NCBI GenBank assembly: GCA_947304065.1
Contig: CAMZAI010000042.1
Coordinates: forward strand, 1-15,957
Length of the DNA: 15,957 bases
Direction of reading: 5' to 3'
From: an uncultured Clostridia bacterium
Lineage (GTDB): Bacteria; Bacillota; Clostridia; Lachnospirales; Lachnospiraceae
Below, one piece after another: positions 7,426 through 13,726 of this stretch (position 1 is its first letter; each line of letters opens with the position of its first letter). The notes under the pieces are model-generated. The model did not search any database, was not told where the DNA came from, and was given only the letters and a program-made list of their open reading frames with translations. Made by a program: the position numbers and the translations under genes.

Positions 7426-9054
7426 TTATTCCCAACCGTCGTCCCTCAGCCAGTTGCGCAGAAGTGCGGCAACGGCTTCGGGATTCTCGTCGATGTATTT
7501 CTCAATAAGCTTTCTGGTCTCGGATTTTTCACCGAATTCGATATCTTCAAGGCTCTGATTGTCCTTGGTGGTAGCAAGGAGTCTTTCAACCGAAAGTTCG
7601 GGCTCGGTCTCCACAACCTCTTCGGGCTGCATCGCTCTGAATACCACGAACAGGAGCAGGCCGATGATCAGCAGCGCGAGCAGGATCTCAAGATACATCG
7701 AAACATTGGCCTCTTTTACCTCGCTTGCGATGTAATTGGGGATCTCGTACGCGGTGATCGAGATATTTGCCACGGGAATACCGGAAGCGTCGGAGAAAAG
7801 CTGACGGAGCACCTCTATCCTCTCGGCTTCGGTACCGGCGTCGAGAGCTACGCGGCCGCCGTTATCCTGTGTAGCATTCGCAACATATTCTTCGAAGGTC
7901 GTTCCTTCAAGAAGTCCGAGCGCTGTAAGCTCTTCCTCAGTGTGCTCAACGATCCTGGTCAGCGTAATGCCGAGCGAGGACTGCGCGTTGTTGATAACGC
8001 CCCATTCCTTCTGCGTCTCGGTAACACGCTCGCTGGGCATGTACTTGATGTCGAGCTCGTCATATGAGCTGTTTCCGGAATTCTGTGTGGAGATATAATA
8101 ATCCGTCTCATCGTTCGAATCGGTTCCGGGGATGTCTCCCGAGGCTCCGGTGGTCTCCGACGAGATCTTCTTGTAGGATGAATAAAGTCCCTGCTCGAGG
8201 CCCTCTCCCGCCAGATACTCCGTATAGAGGATCGAGGTCTTATCGCAGTTTACATCGAGCGAAGAAACGATCTCCGCGTCGCTGTAGCCGTTCTTTACCG
8301 CAAGTTCAAAGAGCTTGTCGTTGTACCATTTTTCAACGAGTTTCTTATACGCAAGGTTCGCATTGAGGTCCTGTACGTCCTGATCTTCCTCTTCGCCTCC
8401 GAACAGCAGATTTCCGTGCTGGTCGATGACTTTGATCTTCTCCGTAGTCGAATTGCCGATCGCGTAAGCTACAGTGGTCGCGATGTTCTCGGGAACTTCC
8501 CTTGTGTTGAAGTCCTCATTGATCGTCAGGAATACGCTGCAGCTGATCTCGGTCTGGGGATTAAGTATCTTATTGGTATTGTCCGCAGGGAAATAAACCA
8601 CCGACGCCTTCTCTACGCCCTCGAGCGCTTCTAAGAGGTTTGCGATATTGGACTGCATGTAAAGGTGGTTCTTGAGCGCCTTGTCATTGCTCGTGGTGCT
8701 CAGATCGTTATTGAGCAGCATCGCGAGAGTCATCTCGGTTCCCGCATCGCTGCCCGCAAGCGCGAGCACTGCGTTCTGCTTCTTTGTGACGTCGACGTCT
8801 ACGGTCAGATTGTCTTCCTCGAGCCTGTTCGCTATGCCTTCCGCCGTCAGCGTCTCCATCGCGGACTTCGCCGTGGCTGTGGATTCAAAGGTGGTCAGCG
8901 GTTCGTACTGCACACGGCTCAGGAGTATGATCAAAATGACCAGCGTGATCACAACGGCAGCAAACGAGCTGATCGAGATCACTCGCTGCCTTGTGGTCAG
9001 CTTCTTCCAGAATTCCAGAAGCCTGGCAGGTAATTGTCTAAGTCTTTCGAGCAT
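7426..9054 (-). CDS. fliF: Flagellar MS-ring protein FliF
   Basis: FliF assembles the MS ring in the cytoplasmic membrane, the base on which rod, C-ring and export gate are built. From the chosen start the protein has 542 residues. It shows a first membrane segment at about 25-46, a large periplasmic region with ring-building motifs (for example QRALE-like ALEGVEKASVVYFPA), and a second membrane segment at about 455-472. The C-terminal FliG-binding helix ends in NPEAVAALLRNWLRDDGWE. Two earlier in-frame ATGs (9081, 9066) exist, but only the ATG at 9054 has a properly spaced ribosome binding site (TGGAG plus 6 bases), and MLERLRQLPARLLEFWKKL is a normal FliF N-terminus. A 167-base structured spacer separates it from fliE. 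Confidence 0.97.
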   Translation of the reverse strand: MLERLRQLPARLLEFWKKLTTRQRVISISSFAAVVITLVILIILLSRVQYEPLTTFESTATAKSAMETLTAEGIANRLEEDNLTVDVDVTKKQNAVLALAGSDAGTEMTLAMLLNNDLSTTSNDKALKNHLYMQSNIANLLEALEGVEKASVVYFPADNTNKILNPQTEISCSVFLTINEDFNTREVPENIATTVAYAIGNSTTEKIKVIDQHGNLLFGGEEEDQDVQDLNANLAYKKLVEKWYNDKLFELAVKNGYSDAEIVSSLDVNCDKTSILYTEYLAGEGLEQGLYSSYKKISSETTGASGDIPGTDSNDETDYYISTQNSGNSSYDELDIKYMPSERVTETQKEWGVINNAQSSLGITLTRIVEHTEEELTALGLLEGTTFEEYVANATQDNGGRVALDAGTEAERIEVLRQLFSDASGIPVANISITAYEIPNYIASEVKEANVSMYLEILLALLIIGLLLFVVFRAMQPEEVVETEPELSVERLLATTKDNQSLEDIEFGEKSETRKLIEKYIDENPEAVAALLRNWLRDDGWE

Positions 9055-9060
9055 TGCTTT

Positions 9061-9064
9061 CTCC
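9061..9064 (-). promoter_or_regulatory. Ribosome binding site that decides the fliF start
   Basis: GGAG on the minus strand lies six bases upstream of the ATG at 9054. The longer readings from 9066 or 9081 would place this site inside the gene and lack a comparable one of their own. Confidence 0.7.
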
Positions 9065-9069
9065 ATTCC

Positions 9070-9208
9070 GTGCCTTGGCACATGTCATCTTGCGGAGTGA
9101 TAATACCGCTTTATCGGGCACCTCGCGAAACAAAGTTCGCTCGGTGACCGTTAGCTCGGGGCAGTCCCCGGAAGCAGGCTTCCGGAACTGCCCTCTCGCT
9201 TATCGCAC
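9070..9208 (-). other. Structured fliE-fliF spacer with several hairpins and short repeats
   Basis: This spacer has no credible gene. Besides the large hairpin at 9159-9193 it holds smaller inverted repeats: a palindrome GTGCC-TT-GGCAC at 9070-9081, GCGG/CCGC around 9092-9109, and GCGAA/TTCGC around 9125-9140. It also carries an imperfect direct repeat CGCTTTATCGGGCAC (9107-9121) and CGCTTATCGCAC (9197-9208). The density of dyads resembles a dispersed intergenic repeat of the REP/ERIC/MITE kind, but I cannot test copy number. No clear promoter elements were found within it. Confidence 0.5.
9159..9193 (-). repeat. Long intercistronic hairpin between fliE and fliF
   Basis: The transcript would form an outer 7-bp stem GGGCAGT/ACTGCCC and an inner 8-bp stem CCGGAAGC/GCTTCCGG with only a small internal loop between them. 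The apex is tight (two bases between the arms, so the top pair likely opens). It is very GC-rich and not followed by a U-run, so it is not a classical terminator. It could protect or delimit processed mRNA ends between fliE and fliF. Confidence 0.75.
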
Positions 9209-9221
9209 AAAAGCCGCAGTA

Positions 9222-9599
9222 TCAGAACTGCAGCTGCATGATCTCCTTATACGCTTCGATCACCGCGTTTCTCACCGCAACTGTATACTGCAGCGAGATA
9301 TTGGCCTTCATCTGTGCTACCTGAAGGTCATGTGTATTCTCGGTAAGTCCCATCGCGTAGGCAAGTTCCGCCTCGGCAGCCTCGTTCGAGTAATCGTTTG
9401 TTTCTTTTATCATGTTCATCGCGGAATGCAGGAGCCCGTCAAAGGTCGAACCCTTGGTCTCTTCTTCCGGCTTTAAGATCGAATCCCGGTAGCCCTCGAG
9501 CATGGAAAACTTCGCGGGCTTGGCAAGACTCGACGCGCTGCTGAGTCCCGAAAGGCCGTTCAGGCCGGGAACAGCGAGAATATCGGATACTTTAGCCAT
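9222..9599 (-). CDS. fliE: Flagellar hook-basal body complex protein FliE
   Basis: FliE is the adaptor joining the MS ring to the proximal rod and is among the first proteins exported. The 125-residue protein has the family pattern: a low-complexity Ala/Ser/Leu-rich N-terminus, then FDGLLHSAMNMIKETNDYS at about 54-72. The conserved C-terminal half (about 76-125) includes LTENTHDLQVAQMKANISL and AVIEAYKEIMQLQF, the usual FliE ending. The ATG has AAGGAGG seven bases upstream. It follows flgC by 27 bases, the standard flgB-flgC-fliE order. Confidence 0.97.
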   Translation of the reverse strand: MAKVSDILAVPGLNGLSGLSSASSLAKPAKFSMLEGYRDSILKPEEETKGSTFDGLLHSAMNMIKETNDYSNEAAEAELAYAMGLTENTHDLQVAQMKANISLQYTVAVRNAVIEAYKEIMQLQF

Positions 9600-9626
9600 A
9601 AATTATCCTCCTTCCGAGATCCGGGA

Positions 9627-10079
9627 TCACTTTCCGAGCTCAAGCCCCTTTAAGAGCATGTTCTTGGTAGCGTTGAACGCGGTAACGTTCGCCTCATAGG
9701 AACGCGTAGCGTCAATAAGGTTTGTCATCTCGGTAACCGTATTTACATTCGGGTAGGTTACGTAGCCGTCATCATCCGCATCGGGATGCGCGGGATCGTA
9801 GACCTTCACGAGTGAAGCGACGTGATCCTCAACAATGGCCGTAACCTTAACGCCGTTGCCGGTGGTTGAAACGGCGTGATTGCTGCGGGACTGGTCGAGC
9901 GCATACTGGAATGCGTTCTCGGTCTTCTCCGCAAATACTACCGTCTTACGTCTGTATACCTTCCCGTTCTCATCACGGGTAGTCTGCGCGTTCGCGATAT
10001 TCTCAGCGATGGTGTCCATACGCATGGACTGTGCGGTCATGCCGCTCGCGCTGATATTCATGCAGCTGAATAAGCCCAT
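9627..10079 (-). CDS. flgC: Flagellar proximal rod protein FlgC
   Basis: FlgC is one of the proximal rod subunits. The N-terminus (MGLFSCMNISASGMTAQSM, then MDTIAENIANAQTT at 21-34) is the conserved rod/hook signature that forms the D0 helix. The C-terminus NLIDATRSYEANVTAFNATKNML forms the partner D0 helix. The length of 150 residues matches the family (about 135-150). The ATG is preceded by GGAGG with a short three-base gap, and a small hairpin (10093-10115) lies immediately upstream of that site. It lies between flgB and fliE as in other Firmicutes. Confidence 0.98.
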   Translation of the reverse strand: MGLFSCMNISASGMTAQSMRMDTIAENIANAQTTRDENGKVYRRKTVVFAEKTENAFQYALDQSRSNHAVSTTGNGVKVTAIVEDHVASLVKVYDPAHPDADDDGYVTYPNVNTVTEMTNLIDATRSYEANVTAFNATKNMLLKGLELGK

Positions 10080-10092
10080 ATTCCTCCGTTCC

Positions 10093-10115
10093 GCATCCGC
10101 ATAAACAGCGGACGC
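10093..10115 (-). repeat. Small hairpin in the flgB-flgC spacer, just before the flgC ribosome binding site
   Basis: On the minus strand GCGTCCGC (10108-10115) can pair with GCGGATGC (10093-10100) over a seven-base loop, with one G-U pair. It ends about six bases before the flgC GGAGG, so it might modulate access to that site. It has no U-run, so it is not a terminator. Confidence 0.5.
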
Positions 10116-10138
10116 TCAAAAAGCTTCAAACACCGGGA

Positions 10139-10537
10139 TCACGATGAAAGCACCGTCTTGATCCTGCTGAATTCCTGTGACATCGAATCGAGCAGCGTGT
10201 AGTACATGATCGTGTTCTCCGCAAGATTCGCGTTCTCGGTGTTTATGTCAACATTGTTGCCGTCAAGTCTGTAGCTGAGTTCCTGCTGATCTGTATAGAG
10301 CGTGGTCTCAAGCTTCGAAAGATCCACGTTCGCAACGCGCTTGTTCAGGTCGCCGCCGTCCCAGTAATCCTTCATCAGCTCGCCCTTTAAATAATCCTGG
10401 AACTTGATATCTTTGCGCTTGTAATTCGGGGTGTCGTTATTCGCGATATTGTTCGCGATCACTTCGTTTCTCTTCCAGCTCGCGTCAGCGGCTTTGTTGA
10501 GAACATTTATATAATTGAAAGCATTTGATCCGATCAT
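10139..10537 (-). CDS. flgB: Flagellar proximal rod protein FlgB
   Basis: FlgB is a proximal rod subunit and usually the first gene of the fla/che operon. From the chosen ATG it has 132 residues, close to the 129 of Bacillus subtilis. The conserved N-terminal rod signature VIANNIANNDTPNYKRKDIK spans about 26-45, and the C-terminus ENTIMYYTLLDSMSQEFSRIKTVL is typical. An in-frame ATG at 10594 would add 19 residues that look unlike FlgB. I reject it because the start at 10537 has an ideal GGAGG plus five bases. The gene follows the structured spacer after codY, which carries a probable promoter. Confidence 0.96.
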   Translation of the reverse strand: MIGSNAFNYINVLNKAADASWKRNEVIANNIANNDTPNYKRKDIKFQDYLKGELMKDYWDGGDLNKRVANVDLSKLETTLYTDQQELSYRLDGNNVDINTENANLAENTIMYYTLLDSMSQEFSRIKTVLSS

Positions 10538-10542
10538 AAAAA

Positions 10543-10547
10543 CCTCC
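10543..10547 (-). promoter_or_regulatory. Ribosome binding site that decides the flgB start
   Basis: GGAGG on the minus strand, five bases upstream of the ATG at 10537. It favours the 132-residue FlgB over the 151-residue reading from 10594. Confidence 0.8.
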
Positions 10548-10602
10548 GAAAAAACCTCTTTTATCGGTCCATATTGACTCGCTGCGCTCATCAATAAGTA
10601 GC

Positions 10603-10634
10603 GTATGAATGAGTATACGCATACTCATTCATAC
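10603..10634 (-). repeat. Perfect 14-bp inverted repeat at the probable flagellar operon transcription start
   Basis: GTATGAATGAGTAT (10603-10616) and ATACTCATTCATAC (10621-10634) are exact complements around a four-base loop. It lies directly downstream of the TATAAT at 10638-10643, so the start point would fall in its first bases. It could be an operator for a dimeric repressor or a stabilising hairpin at the 5' end of the flgB mRNA. It has no U-run for minus-strand termination. Confidence 0.8.
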
Positions 10635-10724
10635 TTAATTATAATTAAACGCATACAAAACACAAGATATATTTAAAAAATTCTGACAAAATACCATACT
10701 TTGTGGATACAATTTCTTTTTCAT
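10635..10724 (-). CDS. Possible 29-residue leader ORF between codY and flgB
   Basis: A short frame beginning MKKKLYPQSM and ending AFNYN is preceded by AAAGGAG, but the gap to the ATG is only three bases, shorter than optimal. The frame is AT-rich, ends right where the perfect hairpin begins, and resembles no family I know. It overlaps the proposed minus-10 element. It may be a chance ORF in a regulatory spacer; listed because of the ribosome-site-like sequence and its position upstream of the flagellar operon. Confidence 0.2.
   Translation of the reverse strand: MKKKLYPQSMVFCQNFLNISCVLYAFNYN
10638..10665 (-). promoter_or_regulatory. Putative sigma-A promoter of the flagellar (flgB) operon
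   Basis: On the minus strand a perfect TATAAT (10638-10643) is preceded after 16 bases by TTGTGT (10660-10665), which matches only the TTG half of the minus-35 consensus. The start would be near 10631, giving a leader of about 95 bases with a hairpin at its 5' end. The location matches the known fla/che promoter position between codY and flgB in Bacillus. Confidence 0.5.
10677..10691 (-). promoter_or_regulatory. Weak CodY-box candidate upstream of the flgB promoter
   Basis: TTTTGTCAGAATTTT on the minus strand matches 10 of 15 positions of the CodY consensus AATTTTCWGAAAATT, including the central C-A-G-A-A. It lies 11 bases upstream of the proposed minus-35. Bacillus subtilis CodY represses flagellar genes, so the site is plausible, but in AT-rich DNA a five-mismatch match can arise by chance. 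Confidence 0.25.
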
Positions 10725-10748
10725 AATCTCCTTTCCCCTAACAAAGCG

Positions 10749-10780
10749 CAAAGGGATTTTGTATACACAAAATCCCTTTG
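10749..10780 (-). terminator. Perfect 14-bp hairpin after codY, probable (non-canonical) terminator
   Basis: CAAAGGGATTTTGT (10749-10762) and ACAAAATCCCTTTG (10767-10780) are exact complements around a four-base loop, starting about 24 bases after the codY stop. For minus-strand transcription the T-run precedes the stem rather than following it; downstream is only GCGCTTTGTT. It may terminate codY weakly, protect the mRNA 3' end, or act as an attenuator. Confidence 0.5.
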
Positions 10781-10804
10781 AAAAAATGCAATCCCTTGAT
10801 AAGC

Positions 10805-11572
10805 TTATTTAGTTTCCTTCAGCTCATCGAAGACTACGTCGTTAAGAACCTTGATATAGGTTCCTTTCATACCTGAGGACCTGGACTCGATAACGCCGGC
10901 GCTTTCGAATTTGCGCAGAGCGTTTACGATTACCGAACGCGTGATGCCCACGCGGTCTGCGATCTTGCTGGCAACGAGGATACCTTCATTGCCCTCGAGC
11001 TCGTCAAATATGTGACGGATGGCCTCAAGCTCCGAAAAGCTGAGTGTGCTGATAGCCGATCTCACGATCTGTACCTTACGGTTCTCCTCAGCGTTCTCTT
11101 CATTTACCGAGCGCATCATCTCAAGGCCTACTACGGTGGTGCCGTATTCGCTCAAAATGATATCGTCGATGTTGAAGTTGCTGCCCGAACGGTAAAGGAA
11201 CAGCGTTCCGAGTCTTTCTCCCGCGATATCGATGGGTGTGATGATAGCCACATAATCACCGATATTGTCGCCCTCAAAACCCAGTGTTTCGAGATTTACA
11301 TTCTCCTTTGTGGAGAGAATGTTGAGCAGGCGCTCGTTAAGTTCGGGATCGATATGACCGCCGACCGAATCCTTAATGAGCTCCTGAATAGGAGTTATGT
11401 CGTTCCTGTTTTTGATACCGAGTATCTTGCCCTTTCTGCTGATAACAAGTATATTCGATTCAAGAATGTCGCCGAGAACAAGACAAATATCGTTAAACAC
11501 AACCTTGTGTGAACTGTTATTGTGTAAAAGCTTGTTTATCTTTCTGGTTCTGTCAAGCAATTGTACGCTCAT
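10805..11572 (-). CDS. codY: GTP-sensing global transcriptional repressor CodY
   Basis: CodY binds DNA when GTP and branched-chain amino acids are abundant and represses nutrient acquisition, motility and other stationary-phase genes. The 255-residue protein has an N-terminal GAF ligand domain (about 1-150, with SNILVISRKGKILGI at 39-53). A long linker helix follows, then a C-terminal winged helix-turn-helix (about 200-244: ASKIADRVGITRSVIVNALR, then FESAGVIESRSSGMKGTYIK) that is nearly invariant in Firmicutes. The ATG has GGGGGA nine bases upstream. It sits between topA and flgB. The trmFO, xerC (codV) and hslVU genes that separate topA and codY in Bacillus are absent here. The promoter region contains a dyad and a possible CodY box, which suggests autoregulation. 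Confidence 0.98.
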   Translation of the reverse strand: MSVQLLDRTRKINKLLHNNSSHKVVFNDICLVLGDILESNILVISRKGKILGIKNRNDITPIQELIKDSVGGHIDPELNERLLNILSTKENVNLETLGFEGDNIGDYVAIITPIDIAGERLGTLFLYRSGSNFNIDDIILSEYGTTVVGLEMMRSVNEENAEENRKVQIVRSAISTLSFSELEAIRHIFDELEGNEGILVASKIADRVGITRSVIVNALRKFESAGVIESRSSGMKGTYIKVLNDVVFDELKETK

Positions 11573-11589
11573 TTAAATAATCCCCCATG

Positions 11590-11637
11590 CAAAACAATCA
11601 TTTGGATACAATTTACATATTAGCACAGATTGTTTTG
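11590..11637 (-). repeat. Split 10-bp inverted repeat flanking the codY minus-10 region
   Basis: CAAAACAATC (11590-11599) and GATTGTTTTG (11628-11637) are perfect complements separated by 28 bases. One arm lies between the proposed minus-35 and minus-10, the other downstream of the start site. Two half-sites centred about 38 bases apart suit a looping or bidentate operator; a stem in the mRNA is impossible in full because one arm is upstream of the start. Confidence 0.6.
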
Positions 11638-11646
11638 AAAATGCAA
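11617..11646 (-). promoter_or_regulatory. Putative sigma-A promoter of codY (extended minus-10)
   Basis: On the minus strand TTGCAT (11641-11646), an 18-base spacer and TGC-TAATAT (minus-10 hexamer at 11617-11622, extended by TGN) form a plausible vegetative promoter. The start would be near 11610, giving a leader of about 38 bases to the codY ATG. It begins about 50 bases past the topA stop codon. Confidence 0.55.
11629..11643 (-). promoter_or_regulatory. Candidate CodY box inside the codY promoter
   Basis: CATTTTCAAAACAAT on the minus strand matches 11 of 15 positions of AATTTTCWGAAAATT and lies in the spacer between minus-35 and minus-10, where binding would block RNA polymerase. Autoregulation of codY is known in some Firmicutes. 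The match is moderate and the region is AT-rich. Confidence 0.35.
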
Positions 11647-11694
11647 TAGAAACTATTCAAATTTGCGCAATTATTTATAAATTGCAGATACAAT

Positions 11695-13692
11695 TCAAGA
11701 CTGTTCTTCGACAACAGGAACATCCGGCTTCTGCCATGAGACAAAATCGCAGTCGGGATGATTCGAACATCCGTAAAATCTTCTGCCCTTCTTTGTCTTC
11801 ATGATCAGCACGTCGCCGGTGCCGCACTTCGGGCACTTCTGTCCGGTCTTCTCGATCAGAGGCTTTGTATTCCTGCAGTCGGGGAAGTTCGGGCAGGCAA
11901 GGAACTTTCCGTGCGGTCCGTACTTGATGACCATGCGGCTGCCGCACTGGTCACATATTATATCGGACTCTTCGTACTTAATGTTAACCTTTTCAAGTTC
12001 TTTGTTTGCGGCTTCAACCGCAGTCTCGAGGTCGGGGAAGAAATTCTCGATAACGGTCTTCCACTTTACCTCTCCGTTTCCCACAGCATCGAGCAGGCCT
12101 TCCATGGTCGCCGTGAAATTAACGTCCACAATACCCGGGAAAGATTTTGTCATGATATTGTTGACAGCCTCTCCGAGCTCGGTGATGTAGAGATTCTTAT
12201 TTTCCCTCGCCACATAATGGCGCGCGATAATTGTCGTAATTGTGGGAGCATATGTACTGGGACGACCGATCCCGAGCTCCTCGAGCGTCTTTACCAGCGA
12301 TCCCTCGTTGAAATGTGCGGGCGGCTGCGTAAAATGCTGTTCTGCCTCAATGCCCTTGCATACGGGCTTTGTATCCTTCGTGATCCAGGAAAGGTCCTTA
12401 TTGTCCTCTTCCCTGCTATGCTCATCGTCGAGCTTGTAGACCGACATAAATCCGTCGAAGGACAGCGAAGCTGCGCCTGCCGCGAAATTATAGCCTGCCG
12501 CGTCAAGCTTGATATTGATGGTATCGTAAACCGCCTGCTCCATGCGGCTCGCAACGAAACGCTTCCAGATGAGCTTGTATAATCTGAGCTGGTCGCGCTG
12601 CAGCGAATCCTTGACATCGTCGGGAGTCAGGTCCACATAAGAAGGTCTGATCGCTTCGTGAGCATCCTGGATCTTCTTCTCATTCTTCGCCTCGGCAGCC
12701 TTTGCCGCAAGGTACTTCGCGCCGAATGCGCCTTCAATGTAATCTCTTGCAGCCTTGTCAGCTTCTTCGGAGATACGTGTGGAATCGGTACGCAGGTAGG
12801 TAATGAGACCGATCGTGCCGTGTCCCTTTACATCCACGCCCTCGTAGAGCTGCTGGGCAAGCTGCATGGTCTTCTGCGTCGAGAAGTTCAGGAGCTTCGA
12901 AGCCTCCTGCTGCAGCGTACTCGTCGTGAAAGGAAGCGGAGCCTTACGTCTGCGCTCTCCGTGTCTGATATCGGTGATCGTAAAAGCAGCGCCTTCAAGG
13001 GCCTTCTGAACGGCCTTTGCCTGCTTCTCCGATGTAATGTCTATTTTCCTGCCGTCCTTGCCGGTCAGATGCGCCTTGAAATGCTTGCCCGCAGGGCCGT
13101 TCATTTCCGCATCGATATACCAGTACTCCTCAGGAACAAATGCCGCGATCTCCGCCTCTCTGTCGGCGATGATGCGGAGTGCAACCGACTGCACTCTTCC
13201 GGCGGAAAGACCGGACTTAACCTTCGCCCACAGAAGCGGGCTGATCTTGTATCCCACAAGGCGGTCCAGAACACGTCTAGCCTGCTGGGCGTCGACCAGA
13301 TCCATGTCAATGTCCCTTGCCTGCTTGATGGAATTCTTGATAGCGTTCTTCGTGATCTCGTTGAACGTGATCCTGCTGCAGTTCTTCTCTCCCAGTTTGA
13401 AGAACTCGTACAGATGCCACGAAATAGCCTCTCCCTCGCGGTCAGGGTCCGTTGCGAGATAGATCTTGTCGGCCTTCTTGACTTCTTTGCGGATATCCGC
13501 AAGAAGTGTGCCTTTTCCGCGAATTGTTATATATTTAGGTTCGAAGTCGTGCTCCACATCGATTCCCATGCTGCTCTTGGGCAGGTCGCGCACATGCCCG
13601 TTCGATGCGATCACTTCATAGCCGGTTCCAAGGAACTTCTTTATAGTCTTCGCCTTGGCCGGCGACTCCACGATTACCAGATTCTTTGCCAT
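11695..13692 (-). CDS. topA: DNA topoisomerase I (type IA), TopA
   Basis: TopA relaxes negative supercoils by a covalent 5'-phosphotyrosine intermediate. The 665-residue enzyme has the TOPRIM domain with LVIVESPAKAKTIKKFL (5-21) and the metal-binding ATDPDREGEAISWHL (80-94). The catalytic site GLITYLRTDSTRIS puts the nucleophile at Tyr299. The core continues through EEGxx-type and GRPSTYAPTI motifs. Two C-terminal four-cysteine zinc ribbons follow: Cys580, 583, 600, 606 and Cys620, 623, 642, 648. The length is close to the Bacillus enzyme (about 690). The ATG has GGAGG nine bases upstream. A structured leader and likely promoter precede it, downstream of the hicAB pair. All key residues are intact. 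Confidence 0.98.
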   Translation of the reverse strand: MAKNLVIVESPAKAKTIKKFLGTGYEVIASNGHVRDLPKSSMGIDVEHDFEPKYITIRGKGTLLADIRKEVKKADKIYLATDPDREGEAISWHLYEFFKLGEKNCSRITFNEITKNAIKNSIKQARDIDMDLVDAQQARRVLDRLVGYKISPLLWAKVKSGLSAGRVQSVALRIIADREAEIAAFVPEEYWYIDAEMNGPAGKHFKAHLTGKDGRKIDITSEKQAKAVQKALEGAAFTITDIRHGERRRKAPLPFTTSTLQQEASKLLNFSTQKTMQLAQQLYEGVDVKGHGTIGLITYLRTDSTRISEEADKAARDYIEGAFGAKYLAAKAAEAKNEKKIQDAHEAIRPSYVDLTPDDVKDSLQRDQLRLYKLIWKRFVASRMEQAVYDTINIKLDAAGYNFAAGAASLSFDGFMSVYKLDDEHSREEDNKDLSWITKDTKPVCKGIEAEQHFTQPPAHFNEGSLVKTLEELGIGRPSTYAPTITTIIARHYVARENKNLYITELGEAVNNIMTKSFPGIVDVNFTATMEGLLDAVGNGEVKWKTVIENFFPDLETAVEAANKELEKVNIKYEESDIICDQCGSRMVIKYGPHGKFLACPNFPDCRNTKPLIEKTGQKCPKCGTGDVLIMKTKKGRRFYGCSNHPDCDFVSWQKPDVPVVEEQS

Positions 13693-13726
13693 CCCATCAT
13701 ACCTCCACTGCGTTTCGGCACTCGCA

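Noticed and set aside
9110..9118. CCCGATAAA in the fliE-fliF spacer, again resembling a sigma-28 minus-10
   Set aside because: There is no matching minus-35 at the right distance, and the string belongs to a short repeated segment of that spacer.
10564..10571. ACCGATAA on the minus strand upstream of flgB, resembling a sigma-28 minus-10
   Set aside because: No TAAA-like minus-35 lies 14-16 bases upstream (the sequence there is GC-rich), so the half-site is not enough to call a sigma-28 promoter.
10538..10594. N-terminal extension of FlgB from an upstream ATG
   Set aside because: The 19 extra residues do not resemble FlgB, and the ideal GGAGG site sits five bases before the downstream ATG.
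11667..11685. GCAATT/AATTGC inverted repeat after topA considered as a terminator
   Set aside because: The six-bp stem is AT-rich with no U-run following on the minus strand, so termination between topA and codY is not supported.
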